From NCBI GenBank assembly GCA_029865945.1, contig JARXAH010000014.1:1-64000 (forward strand): a stretch of 64,000 nt of DNA, written 5' to 3'. Every line of letters begins with the position of its first letter. Positions within the stretch are counted from its first letter, which is position 1. Shown piece by piece: positions 43,175-53,332 of the stretch. The translations under genes and the position numbers were made by a program. A model generated the notes under the pieces. The model had not been told where the DNA came from. It ran no database searches and was given only the letters and a program-made list of their open reading frames with translations. This DNA comes from Bacteriovoracaceae bacterium (GTDB lineage Bacteria > Bdellovibrionota > Bacteriovoracia > Bacteriovoracales > Bacteriovoracaceae).

Positions 43175-44650
43175 TTAGAACTGAAAGGTTAGGCCGGCCT
43201 TGAGTCCTGTATACTGATACTGCACTTCTCTATAGGTGGCGTTATCAAATTTAGCACGATTACTCACCACCTCTAGGCCACCATAAACGCCCATCGCCGG
43301 TGTCCATTGATAACTGCTACCTAAAAAGAAATAAATGTTGGAGTTCGATCTTTCATTTCCGTACACAGTGTCTTGTTCATTGTAATCAGCAAACGGAATC
43401 ATCTCAGTTCGCAGCATGAGCCTAATGTCTTTGACAATGGGAACATCTACTTTTAGTCCTAGTAAAATTCCACCAAAAGAGTTGTCACCGATTCCATCAC
43501 TTTGAACTAAATCAACGGAGTGACTATAGCGAACAATTCCTCCATAGATATCAAGCTGTGGCCCATAAAAAAATCCTAGCGGTAAATATTTGTATCCAAC
43601 CGCAGCTTTATAAACGGTAGAGGTGAGTGAAATTTTGGAATTCGTGTTGTTGACGGTATCACTACTTAGATCGCCAATCGATCGCCCGTAACTCAGGTAA
43701 GCAAAATAATTTCTTGTTAACCATATTTCTCCAGCGACGGTTGCACCCACCATAAAGCCGCCATATTTTTTTTCCGTTGTCGTAGAAGATTTAATATCTT
43801 GATTGATTCCATCGAGCGCAAAAGTGAATACGCCAATTTTTCCAAATTTCATTTGATCTTTTTCTTGATCGCCAATGGTGGTGTCTAATCCGTAGGGAAT
43901 AGGTTGAATGAGTACCCAATCTCCCTTCTTAAGGGGAACTTCGGAAAGATAGACTCTGTTAACTCCGATCATTTGCCCGTCTGATAAGTTTGTGATTTTT
44001 CCTTTCGCTAAATCTTGGGTGTTCCATTCCACAACCTTGCTAAACACCGGATGAATTTTTTTGTTTATCATCCGCTTGACCATATAATCTTGGCCGACCT
44101 TAAAGCGATTGTGTCCCGGGCCAATGTCTACCGTCACTTGATCGCCGAGCACACCAACCACTGTTCCGTCGTAGGGAATAATTTTAGAATACTCAATGAG
44201 CCAAGTTTTTAATTGCTGGATAATACTTTCTAATTTGTCGTCGGCCATGAAGGCCTGCTCATCAAAATAAACATAAGTCCCGTCTTCACTATAAACAATG
44301 AGGCGCGCTGCAATTCCCCCCACGCGGCTCTCTAGTCCGATGCGAATGATAGATCCCACTTTTAATTTTTCACCTACCACTTTGATAATTTCTGGTTTGT
44401 CGACCACTTGATCTACTTTGTCGCGATAATTACTAAAGACGGAGAGCAGCCCAGTGTTTGATCGATAAGAGCACCACGAGCTAACCTTTAACTCGCGATC
44501 AATTTGTTCGAAAACGCGAAACGCAAGTGAGCTTTGTACGTTGTCAGAAACGGGAAGTAGGGTACAATTCTTTAGACTATTTAATTGCGCATGCAATGAA
44601 ATTAAAATGAAATTTGAAATCCAAAAAATAGATAAAAATTTAAGTAACAT
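43175..44650 (-). CDS. Exported protein with C-terminal beta-barrel-like domain
   Basis: This 491-aa protein has a signal peptide (IFWISNFILISLHA). The first half includes SLAFRVFEQIDRELKVSSWC and a VVGVLGDQVTVDIGPGHNRF segment that looks like a small beta domain. The second half has alternating aromatic strands (YLSYGRSIGDLSS, YKYLPLGFFYGPQLDIYGG) and ends GLKAGLTFQF, a terminal Phe typical of outer-membrane barrels. It is divergent from the patatin gene, 29 bp apart. The rightward gene at 45884 has a similar plan. Confidence 0.65.
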   Translation of the reverse strand: MLLKFLSIFWISNFILISLHAQLNSLKNCTLLPVSDNVQSSLAFRVFEQIDRELKVSSWCSYRSNTGLLSVFSNYRDKVDQVVDKPEIIKVVGEKLKVGSIIRIGLESRVGGIAARLIVYSEDGTYVYFDEQAFMADDKLESIIQQLKTWLIEYSKIIPYDGTVVGVLGDQVTVDIGPGHNRFKVGQDYMVKRMINKKIHPVFSKVVEWNTQDLAKGKITNLSDGQMIGVNRVYLSEVPLKKGDWVLIQPIPYGLDTTIGDQEKDQMKFGKIGVFTFALDGINQDIKSSTTTEKKYGGFMVGATVAGEIWLTRNYFAYLSYGRSIGDLSSDTVNNTNSKISLTSTVYKAAVGYKYLPLGFFYGPQLDIYGGIVRYSHSVDLVQSDGIGDNSFGGILLGLKVDVPIVKDIRLMLRTEMIPFADYNEQDTVYGNERSNSNIYFFLGSSYQWTPAMGVYGGLEVVSNRAKFDNATYREVQYQYTGLKAGLTFQF

Positions 44651-44679
44651 ATCGTTATTATAACTTATAATAAAAAAGC

Positions 44680-45861
44680 ATGAATAAAATAAAAGTAGAA
44701 ACCCTTAAAGGAAAAAAAATTGGACTAGTTTTGTCGGGTGGAGTGGTGCGGGCTGCCGCTTGGCATTTGGGTGTCGCACTTGCGCTAGAAGATTTGGGAT
44801 TTCGCTTGGGCGATCAAGAAAATATGACGACAAAGTATGATTCTGATTTGTGGATCAATACGTTTGTAGGAAGTAGTGCCGGCTCGCTTATCAGCACTTA
44901 CCTCGCCAATGGTTATTCGCCTCACGATATTATTGCCTCCATCATGGGGCACAATAATAAAATTAAAAAACTATCTTACTCAGATATGTTAAGCTTAAAA
45001 AAATTTCACTTAAAAACTTCACCTCAATATAAACTGCACCCGGAGGCGGGGCTACCTACCATTTTAAAAAGCTTGATCGCACCGCTCTACAAAGTTTCCG
45101 GATTTTTCACAACCGAAGGCCTTAAAGCTTATTTGCTCGACTATGTGATTAAGAGTGATGATTTTGCTTCTCTTAAGAGTGATCTTTTTATTGTGGCCAC
45201 CCAACTTGATCACTCGAGGAAAGTTATTTTTAGTCGCTACAATTATCCCAACACCAGACACGATTCCACGGCGCAGTACTACACGGGCGCTCGCATCTCT
45301 GATGCGGCAGCGGCGAGCATGACGGTGCCGCCTTTTTATCGGCCTTATCCCATTTACAATAATCATACTCATCAAGTGGATTATTATATTGATGGGGAAA
45401 TTAGGGAAACATTATCTACCCACGCGGCCATCGATAATGGATGCGATGTAGTCATTAATTCTTGGACTCATACGCCTTATCACTATCACGATGAAATTGG
45501 CTCTCTTGTTCACCAAGGGATTCCGGCGATTTTAGTGCAGTCAATATTTCTCATGATTCAAAAGAAAATTATTAATGAGCGCTCCCAGCGCAGCACCGCC
45601 AAAGATTTAGTGGAAACGCTCCACGAGTATTTAACGCGGGAAAAATTTAGCGCCCATCACCGAAATGAAATCTTATCAATTGTGGAACGAAAATTAGATT
45701 ACCGTCCAGAATTACAAATTATCGACATTTATCCAGATCACGATGATCATGAAATGTTTTTCACCGGCATGTTTTCACTCAACCAAAAAGAATTATCGAA
45801 TGTAGTTCGCAAGGGTTACAAGAAAACCATGCAGACGTTTGATGGCATTTCAGGTTTATAA
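44680..45861 (+). CDS. Patatin-like phospholipase
   Basis: This 393-aa protein shows the patatin fold: the oxyanion loop KIGLVLSGGVVRAAAWHLGV (about residues 12-31), the nucleophile G-x-S-x-G in TFVGSSAGSLIST (Ser at about residue 67) and the second catalytic residue in VDYYIDGEIRE (Asp). It would release fatty acids from phospholipids. No signal peptide is visible. It lies between two genes for barrel-type envelope proteins, divergent from the first and 22 bp before the second. Confidence 0.88.
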   Translation: MNKIKVETLKGKKIGLVLSGGVVRAAAWHLGVALALEDLGFRLGDQENMTTKYDSDLWINTFVGSSAGSLISTYLANGYSPHDIIASIMGHNNKIKKLSYSDMLSLKKFHLKTSPQYKLHPEAGLPTILKSLIAPLYKVSGFFTTEGLKAYLLDYVIKSDDFASLKSDLFIVATQLDHSRKVIFSRYNYPNTRHDSTAQYYTGARISDAAAASMTVPPFYRPYPIYNNHTHQVDYYIDGEIRETLSTHAAIDNGCDVVINSWTHTPYHYHDEIGSLVHQGIPAILVQSIFLMIQKKIINERSQRSTAKDLVETLHEYLTREKFSAHHRNEILSIVERKLDYRPELQIIDIYPDHDDHEMFFTGMFSLNQKELSNVVRKGYKKTMQTFDGISGL

Positions 45862-45883
45862 ATTTTAAGGGGAGATTTTATTT

Positions 45884-47224
45884 GTGAAAATGATATTTTT
45901 ATTTTTCTCCATTTTCCAATTTGCCTCCGTCAATTCACAAACAGTTTTAAAAGTAAAAGCGGATTATATTTTGATTAAATCCGGGGAGGAAGTTTTAAAG
46001 AGTGGCCAGTTAATCAAAATTGTTTCGCCTGAAAATCTGCAAAAAACTAAAGGAATTTTTCGCATCACAAAGGCGTCCAAGAAAGGAAACTATTTTGCAA
46101 AAAAAATGCGAGGCACGGCCAATGTGAATGACAAATATTTAAGCTTTGCTAGTGCTCCTCCTCCGATGGAGCCGGCAGATGCCAATGCCAATGCTAATGC
46201 AAGTGCAAAAGCAAATGATAGGCCAAATAAAGAAAGTAAAAGTGATGAGAGTAGTAGCGACAGAAATGAACAATCTGAATCCTCAAGCACTAGGCCTAAG
46301 AAAAACGTTTCAAAAAATGATAAAGAAGCTCAATTGAATTCGCCTTCATCTTCATCCGTCGTAGCACCGTCCCAATCAACAACATTGCCTTCATCCATTG
46401 CATCAAAAGACCTCATCGTTAGCGAAGTGAATGGAGATCAACAAAAAATTCAGCTCAACGGAAATAAAATCGATTCCAGGTATTTCTATAGCGTTTTTAA
46501 TCCAGATGATAATAATTTGAATGGCAAAATCAAAATTCAAAAAATTCATTCGAAGCAAATGGCGCAAGGTGTGGTCGTTGAAGGTACCCCAAAGGTTGGG
46601 GATATAGTGATGATCACCAACGAACTTGTAGAAAATTATCAGGCCGAAAAATCGAATTTCAACAATCAAGAGATGAAGGGACTTTTATTGGGCGCTGGCT
46701 ACTACTGGCGATCGGATATGGCCACAAAATCTGGTGATTTTGCGGTGTCGCCGGGCCTAGAATATAGTTTGGGGATAGGAAAGGCGAACAAAACAAGAAT
46801 GTGGGACATCTCACTTACTTACATTGATTCTCCTGCCAATTTTAAATCTGAAACCTTTGTGGAGTTATCTAACCTAAATTTTAAATACTATCGACTTAAT
46901 TTAAGTTATTCCGCTCTCTTATTTAACACCAAATTTGGTTTCCTTTTGGGCACAGGTCTTTCAAGGAGCACGATCAGCGGAACAGTGGTCAACTATGGGC
47001 CATATGAACTCAAGAGCAATGGTTTCAATATTGATGCGAAATTGGCTTACCACTTCGGCAGCACTATCCATTCTCCAAAGATACTTGTGGGATTAAACGA
47101 AAGTTACTTTTTTCAGTCGAAGGCGTCAGGCCCAAATACACCTTATGGGGTTATCACCCTAGAGCCCAAAAAAATCTATTTTACGAGTTATGATATTTCT
47201 TTTGTGTGGCCTATTTTTTTCTAA
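45884..47224 (+). CDS. Exported beta-barrel-like protein with Ser/Asn-rich linker
   Basis: The start is GTG 45884 with AGGGGAG upstream, or ATG two codons later. The 446-aa protein has a signal peptide (IFLFFSIFQFASVNS). A low-complexity linker follows about residue 85 (ANANANASAKAN, then Ser/Lys/Glu-rich, then PSSSSVVAPSQSTTLPSS). A domain with VNGDQQKIQLNGNKIDSRYF sits before the C-terminal barrel-like region (GYYWRSDMATKSGDFAVSPG, KIYFTSYDISFVWPIFF). It is probably co-transcribed with the patatin gene. No named family. Confidence 0.65.
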   Translation: MKMIFLFFSIFQFASVNSQTVLKVKADYILIKSGEEVLKSGQLIKIVSPENLQKTKGIFRITKASKKGNYFAKKMRGTANVNDKYLSFASAPPPMEPADANANANASAKANDRPNKESKSDESSSDRNEQSESSSTRPKKNVSKNDKEAQLNSPSSSSVVAPSQSTTLPSSIASKDLIVSEVNGDQQKIQLNGNKIDSRYFYSVFNPDDNNLNGKIKIQKIHSKQMAQGVVVEGTPKVGDIVMITNELVENYQAEKSNFNNQEMKGLLLGAGYYWRSDMATKSGDFAVSPGLEYSLGIGKANKTRMWDISLTYIDSPANFKSETFVELSNLNFKYYRLNLSYSALLFNTKFGFLLGTGLSRSTISGTVVNYGPYELKSNGFNIDAKLAYHFGSTIHSPKILVGLNESYFFQSKASGPNTPYGVITLEPKKIYFTSYDISFVWPIFF

Positions 47225-47387
47225 TACCACTGTTTCACTTTCTAGCGCCAATTGTGTATTTTAATGGGCACTTTTCTTTCATTCAAATCTCTCAACTCCT
47301 TAAAAAACCTATTAAGTAAATGACCAATCTTAACTAGATTTAAAATAAATTAAGTTTAATTTGATTTTCTCAAGGAAGGGATTAATT

Positions 47388-49436
47388 ATGAATTTTTTTA
47401 TCCTTAACAACTTATTATTGATCGCTTTCATTTTCCTGGCCAATCAGTCTTGCAAGAAGGAAACCGAGGGAGAGCTCTTTGGCAGAAATTCCTTGGCCAC
47501 TCCAAGTCTTTTCAATAGTGATACGAACAATTCTCAATCCCAATTTATTGATTCATTGCTGGTTAATTTTAGGCCCTCCGTCAACTTGCCAGCTACTCTG
47601 CGTTCACAATGTTTACCCTCAAATAATTCCGAATATTTTTTAGTTCCTCATGGTCTAAAATGCAACACCACATTACCTTCAAATCATATTCAAGACATTG
47701 CCGTAATTAATAATAATATCTTCCTGGCCACTGACCGAGGTTTGGCCATATCCCAGGATGTTTTTGTCGGACGAGCCTATAAGGTAATGACTACCGCAGA
47801 CGGACTTTTAAGTAATTATATTTTTGACATTGCAGTAAATGAACAAAACATTATTTTACTAGGAACAACACTTGGAATGTCTTTTTCTTCTGACGGAGGA
47901 CAAACTTTTAAATCTATTGAATTTGGTTTCAATATTTTAAACATAGCAACTTATGGTAGTAACATCATTTATGCCGTTTCAAAGTCTGGATTATTTGTTT
48001 CTCAGGATTTTGGTCAAAGTGGTGGATATAATTTTTATAAGATTTCTCAGAATATTTTGCCTGCAGGGTTTCTTTCAAGTGTTGCCGTTGACACTAATGG
48101 TGGTTTATACGTTGGATCACAAACGGGAATTTTTTATTCCGCAGATGGTGGAGGTAGCTTTTCACAAATTCTTTCCAGCCAAAGAATTACCAATGTTTAT
48201 ATTAATAAACAAAATGTAGTATTTGCTTCAAGTGAAGATAATGGAATATTTTATTCAGCAAAAGTAGGCAATTCTTTTACTTTCAAGAATTATGGACCTA
48301 ACTATGCCCTGGGTTACTCACCAAAGATCTCATTCGATAGTTCTGGAAAAATATATTTATCCACAAAAAATGGTGTATTAGTTAGTACAGATCAAGCAGC
48401 AAGCTTTAATCCTATTGCTAATTCAACAAACACGGAAGCTGTTACCAATCTATTAGCGTCTTATTCAAGTTATCTCTTTTTTTCTACAGAGAGTGGTCTA
48501 TTTATCTCAACCAATGTGGGAGTTACAGGTTTTGCTCAAAGTGCACCTGTTAAGTATTATCCAGGTGGTGCTTATTACAGCAATGACCTTTATGTAAAAA
48601 ATAACGTTATTTATGTTGTTGGAGATAAAGGCTTAATTGTGTCTACCAATGGAGGAGAAACTTTTGCCCCACTTGGTAATTTCGATGTAAAAAATTTGCT
48701 CTCCGTTCGGGTGACAAAAAATAACAAAATTGTTGTACAAAGTATTGGACACACGTTTTATGTTTTAGATTTACTAGGAAATATTTTAGTAAGCAAAACT
48801 ATACCTAGCCCGGCCGGAAATTTATCATCTATCCCAAACATTGCTGAAGATAATCAAAACAGAATTTACATTGTTATCAAAAATGAGATTTGGGTCTCAG
48901 ACATATCTGGAATTAATTATGTAAAACTAGCTAAGTTCGATGAAGGTATTAGTGGTCTCAAAATTGATGAAAATAATAACATGTATGTAACAGCTGATAG
49001 TTTATATACTTCAGACAACCTTGGACAAACCTTTAGCAAAAAAAATAATATCACTGGATTTGATTATGGTTATTATCTCCTTGGCGCTTCCAAAGGATTG
49101 GTCGCGGTTGGCGGTAGAGAAGGGCGAATTGCAATTTCTGAAGATAAAGGTCAAACTTTTAAAACCTATTCTATCCCACTTACTCAAAGAGAATTACAAT
49201 CTTCAGATTCAAGTTTAGGCTTCATACAGTCATTTGCCATCAATAGCAATGGAGATATGTACGTTTTAAAAAACAAAGTTTTGACCATAAGTCGCGACAA
49301 GGGAGCTTCGTTTACAGTCAAAGACAGCTCCGTAGGTCTTACTGATTTTATCGGCGAGATGTATAATGTATTTGTTGATGAAAATAATGCTGTCTACGTT
49401 CTATCCTTGTTTGGAATGTCTATTGCCAGGAAATAA
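47388..49436 (+). CDS. Lipoprotein with beta-propeller (BNR/sortilin-like) repeats
   Basis: I choose ATG 47388, since GGAAGGG precedes it; nine more codons are open upstream. The 682-aa protein has a lipoprotein signal (LLLIAFIFLANQSC). The rest is about ten repeats of a unit ending in S-x-D-G-G-x-x-F, for example GLAISQD, GMSFSSDGGQTFKS, GIFYSADGGGSFSQ, GLIVSTNGGETFAP, GRIAISEDKGQTFKT. Such Asp-box blades form a beta-propeller used for binding or glycan cleavage. The ligand is unknown. The stop is 5 bp from that of the convergent aminotransferase gene. Confidence 0.85.
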   Translation: MNFFILNNLLLIAFIFLANQSCKKETEGELFGRNSLATPSLFNSDTNNSQSQFIDSLLVNFRPSVNLPATLRSQCLPSNNSEYFLVPHGLKCNTTLPSNHIQDIAVINNNIFLATDRGLAISQDVFVGRAYKVMTTADGLLSNYIFDIAVNEQNIILLGTTLGMSFSSDGGQTFKSIEFGFNILNIATYGSNIIYAVSKSGLFVSQDFGQSGGYNFYKISQNILPAGFLSSVAVDTNGGLYVGSQTGIFYSADGGGSFSQILSSQRITNVYINKQNVVFASSEDNGIFYSAKVGNSFTFKNYGPNYALGYSPKISFDSSGKIYLSTKNGVLVSTDQAASFNPIANSTNTEAVTNLLASYSSYLFFSTESGLFISTNVGVTGFAQSAPVKYYPGGAYYSNDLYVKNNVIYVVGDKGLIVSTNGGETFAPLGNFDVKNLLSVRVTKNNKIVVQSIGHTFYVLDLLGNILVSKTIPSPAGNLSSIPNIAEDNQNRIYIVIKNEIWVSDISGINYVKLAKFDEGISGLKIDENNNMYVTADSLYTSDNLGQTFSKKNNITGFDYGYYLLGASKGLVAVGGREGRIAISEDKGQTFKTYSIPLTQRELQSSDSSLGFIQSFAINSNGDMYVLKNKVLTISRDKGASFTVKDSSVGLTDFIGEMYNVFVDENNAVYVLSLFGMSIARK

Positions 49437-49441
49437 ATCCA

Positions 49442-51295
49442 CTATTCATTCCACTTACTTTCGATAAAATCACGAGATAAACTTCCTTTTCCGTCCCCCG
49501 TAAGGGCAAAAATGATATCCTCTTTTGTTGCATCCAAGGGCGGCATTACTCTACCTATCGCCGTTCTCGCTGAAGTATTATCAATATTGCCCTTAGATGG
49601 ATACCACTGGAGATAACCTAGTCCGCGAGGAAAATTTGAGAAATTACCTTTGTATGTATTATTAGAATTCCTAAAAATTCCAAGAAGAACTTGATTAAGT
49701 TTTATGCCATTCTCTTTCACTCTCTCCATTAAATTTTGATCTTTTATTGCCTCCATAACTGCAATGCCTCTTTTTATTAGCTGCTCCATGTAGGCAACCG
49801 TAAGGTAGAATTCAGGTTCAAAATGGTCTTTAAAGGTACTAATTTTAGAATCAATGTTACCTAGAAGCATCGGCTGCTGAAGGCCTTTACCAATGGAGAT
49901 AAGGTCAGGAGTAAAACCTTCATAATGTTGGAAGGCAAAAAATTTACCAGTTCTTCCTCCTCCGGTAAGAATTTCATCGGCAATAATGACAATTTCATGT
50001 TGTTCAGCAATTTTTTGAATTTCTAACAAAAATTCTCTTCGGTAAAAAAGAACTCCATTAATCCCTTGAATGGGCTCTATGAAAATAGCAGCTACTTTTG
50101 GCGAAATACTATTCTCATCATCACCAACCTTAATTTTATTTTTTAAATCCTCAATAACTTTTTCTTCAGTTATTTTAACAGCTTTTAATTGCTCTACTAA
50201 AAAATTCAAGTATTCTTTTTTCATCGGGGTAGTCATGGAGTGATAAGGATGATTATCACTATATAGCAATGCCTTAATTTCTGATTCTGATTTTGCGTTA
50301 ATTAAAATGGGATCAGTAACGAGAGGACTTCCTAGCATATTAGGGCCAACGGTATCTGGGTCGTACTGCGGTGTTGGCCTTAAACTTCTATCACTGCCAA
50401 TTAAATCTAAGAATGCATATTTTTTAATTTCTCCTCTTCCGCCTCCAAAGATGCCTTCAAAGAATAATGTTTTGCCTTTTAACTTCAATCCATTTAAAAG
50501 ACTTTTCTCTTTAAGGAACATTTTGCTCACTAATTCAAGGGCATAATTGTTTGCATCACTTCCTGCTTGAAATGCATTTAAAAATTTTAAATTTAAACCA
50601 GAAAACTCATCAAGCAATCGGACAAATCCATTTCTCAAGGGTGTAAAATATACTCCCGTCGATGTAGTCGAGGCGGAGCCTCCCACTGGAAGGAAAGCAC
50701 CATTTTGCTCTATCTTGAATTTCTCAAAAACTGGATTTTGTGGACTTAACAACTGGTATCCGTATCCACTAATAAATTCAGTTTTAATTTCTTTTAATAA
50801 CTCATTTGCAGTCTTGTTTACAGGTAATACTTCACCTTCAGCATCATATTGACCATAAGTACTGAAACGAATGGGAGAAACTAATGTCGCCATAAAATTT
50901 AAGACATCTTTCGTTATCATAGCAACTTGTCCCACTGTTACTTTTTCAAAAAAAAATCTTATTAATAAACTTTTAATTAAATTTTTGTTTTCTCGCCAAA
51001 ATTTATCAATTTCCCCTGGTGGCAGGTTTGCTCCAAGTAGCGCCTCTGGAACTTCTAGGCCATAGCCATAAAGTCTACCAAATAGCTCATTTAAACTATG
51101 ACCGTTGTTTGAATATAGCGCTTTTATGGGTTATGGAAATGAGGGATTGTCCACGAGAGACACGAGGGTTACGAATGTTTTAATGTCTGAAGCCATCAAG
51201 TGACATAAAATTTGTTTTGATTCAGGCTCAGCTTGAATATCAAAGCATAAAATTAAAAAGTAGCAAATAATAAATCGCAATATTCTCAACATCAT
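49442..51295 (-). pseudogene. Secreted class III aminotransferase-like protein with an in-frame TAA
   Basis: The frame from ATG 51295 to the stop at 49442 is exactly 618 codons, with one interior TAA at 51131-51133 (codon 55). The first 54 codons encode a signal peptide (RFIICYFLILCFDIQA) and IKTFVTLVSLVDNPSFP. After the TAA the frame continues as PIKALYSNNGHSLNELFG. The body is a PLP class III aminotransferase: ALELVSKM after QAGSDANNY, IIADEILTGGGRTGKFFAFQ and the PLP lysine in LISIGKGLQQP. Translation could restart at GTG 50935, which gives 497 aa without the signal. A signal peptide on this enzyme fold is unusual. Confidence 0.75.
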
Positions 51296-51502
51296 TAGTT
51301 AATTTATTCTATTTGAAGCCGCTAATTATTCAAGATAGGAAAATTTTGCGAAAATGAGATCGATTAAAAGGTTGCACCTGACTCATATTTTATCATCACT
51401 TTTTTGAAATTTGGGGATGAATCCAAAATCATTAGATAAGGGAAAATAATTCCCCATTGGCATAAATAAAAATGCCGCTACATTTTTGATACACTAATTC
51501 TA

Positions 51503-53257
51503 GTGAGATCCAATTTTTTATTAATCATTATTGCTCTATTCACGCACCACTGTTTAGCGGCGCCTGTCGCTCTTTTTTACTACACGAGTGACACCCACGG
51601 ACGATACGATCCCGATCGATTACAAAAAGAAATTATCTATCTAGAAACCCTAAAACAAGAGGCAAAGAGCAAGAATATACCGCTTATTATTTTACATAAC
51701 GGTGATTTTTATACTGGTAGTTCAGACCTTAACGGCCACTACGATGCCCTGATTTATAAAATTTACGGATTAAATGTTGCCACTGTGGGTAATCATGAAT
51801 TTGATTGTAAAAAATGTTTTAAAAATATGATGGACATCCTCGGAAAAGAAACCTTTATCTCAAGTAATATAAATTGGATATCAAGACCCGGCCCCGATGA
51901 TCACACCTTTGAGTTTAGGCCATTTCGCTATATTGAAATAAATGAGGACACCAAAATTGCCATCGTGGGAGTTACCGATCGCAATACTCAAGTGACAAGC
52001 GGATCATCATTTTCAAAAGAATTCACGTTCAGCGATCCCTTTGAATCCGTTTCAAACGTGATACACAACCTACGCGTACGGGATGATTTTCAAGGCACCA
52101 TTATTCTTCAATCCCACCAGGGATATTATGAAGATATCGCCCTCTATGAAAAACTTGAAAATTTCTTTATTAAGCAAAACATAAAAGGCATTGATGTTAT
52201 TTTAGGTGGACACACCCACATGAAAAAACATGAAACGATTGGAACAACGCTTAAAATTCCCATCATCCAGCCAGGTGCTTATCGAGACAGTTTATCTAGA
52301 TTTGAACTGGATTTAACTGACGGAAGGCTTGGCCTTAAAAATTTTTCGCGCACACCTCACTCCGCTGTTTCTAAAATACCTCCCTCTTATTTTTTTAATT
52401 TTGCTAGCTATGTCGAGGCAACTAATATAATTGGACAGTGGGGAGAGAAACATAAGGAAAAAATTATTTCTTTGTCCAAGAAATATGGATTTGGGAACGA
52501 AACTTTTCTCTCCGTACCAACTTCGGAATTTGAATTAATTCCTAGGGCCTACGCTCCTGACTTACGAGATGATGACTTCTTCAAGACACAACTCTCACTT
52601 GATGAATTTATTGCAGAGGCATTTCTTCAATATGGAATTTCAAAATTTGCTGACTCTAAGGAATTTATAAATCTTGGCCTCAGCATGCGTGGGGCCATTA
52701 GAAATATTTTGCGTCCCGTAGGAGTCGATAATTATTTTCATATCGATATTGAAGACATAGATGAAATCTTACCCTTTCATGAAAAAATGACCATGGTCAC
52801 TTTTTCATTTTCACAATTCTTAGATTATGTCGAAAAGCTACTAGCAATTAATAAAACTGCGCCTGCCAAGGGTAGCGCGTTTTCGCCAACATCAGGCATC
52901 GACTTAGAGGTTTTATCAAGAAGCTCGGTTGACCTTAAATCATTTTTTGAAAAAAAATTTTCCTCCCTATCAAATTTTCCAACTGATCAATTAAAGATCC
53001 GAGTTTTTATGCCTAAATATTTTGCGGATGGGGGAGATCACTATCCGAATCTTAAAGATAACTTAAGCTCTCGTTTAAGCTACCAATTTTCAAACTCAGA
53101 TACTGACACTGATCTTTCGGTAGTGAGTCAATTCATTCGTCAAATTGGAAGCAACATTGGATCAGATCGATCTTCTATGATGAGGACGTTAGAGTTAAAT
53201 AGGATCAAGAACTCGTACCGTCTTCCATGTGCCTATTTTGCTATGCCATTAATTTAA
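51503..53257 (+). CDS. Secreted 5'-nucleotidase / metallophosphoesterase
   Basis: The start is GTG 51503. The 584-aa protein has a signal peptide (LLIIIALFTHHCLA). The two-metal phosphoesterase domain shows FYYTSDTHGRYDP, ILHNGDFYTGS, VATVGNHEFDCKKC and VILGGHTHMKKHE in order. The C-terminal 5'-nucleotidase domain follows (FINLGLSMRGAIRNILRP with substrate-binding residues, FMPKYFADGGDHYPNL near the end). It would hydrolyse nucleotides in the periplasm or outside. The 77-bp repeat that precedes the next gene begins at its stop codon. Confidence 0.9.
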   Translation: MRSNFLLIIIALFTHHCLAAPVALFYYTSDTHGRYDPDRLQKEIIYLETLKQEAKSKNIPLIILHNGDFYTGSSDLNGHYDALIYKIYGLNVATVGNHEFDCKKCFKNMMDILGKETFISSNINWISRPGPDDHTFEFRPFRYIEINEDTKIAIVGVTDRNTQVTSGSSFSKEFTFSDPFESVSNVIHNLRVRDDFQGTIILQSHQGYYEDIALYEKLENFFIKQNIKGIDVILGGHTHMKKHETIGTTLKIPIIQPGAYRDSLSRFELDLTDGRLGLKNFSRTPHSAVSKIPPSYFFNFASYVEATNIIGQWGEKHKEKIISLSKKYGFGNETFLSVPTSEFELIPRAYAPDLRDDDFFKTQLSLDEFIAEAFLQYGISKFADSKEFINLGLSMRGAIRNILRPVGVDNYFHIDIEDIDEILPFHEKMTMVTFSFSQFLDYVEKLLAINKTAPAKGSAFSPTSGIDLEVLSRSSVDLKSFFEKKFSSLSNFPTDQLKIRVFMPKYFADGGDHYPNLKDNLSSRLSYQFSNSDTDTDLSVVSQFIRQIGSNIGSDRSSMMRTLELNRIKNSYRLPCAYFAMPLI

Positions 53258-53332
53258 AGTAATACATTTTTGCCCGGTTTAAACATTTAGACTTCGGTGT
53301 CAAAATCATAAAGCAGGAGCAAATGAACAATG
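53256..53332 (+). repeat. Upstream duplicate A (leader of tandem paralogue A)
   Basis: These 77 bp match 54846-54922 at about 70 positions without gaps and end at the start codon of each paralogue. The block includes AGGAG at 53315, 10 nt before the real ATG (53330). It also contains an earlier ATG (53323) that opens a 4-codon frame ending TAA inside the gene start, present in both copies. The block probably contains the promoter and was copied with the gene. Confidence 0.75.

Noticed and set aside
46146-46337. Short ORFs in other frames of the Ser/Asn-rich linker
   Set aside because: They are shadows of the repetitive linker of the 45884 gene.
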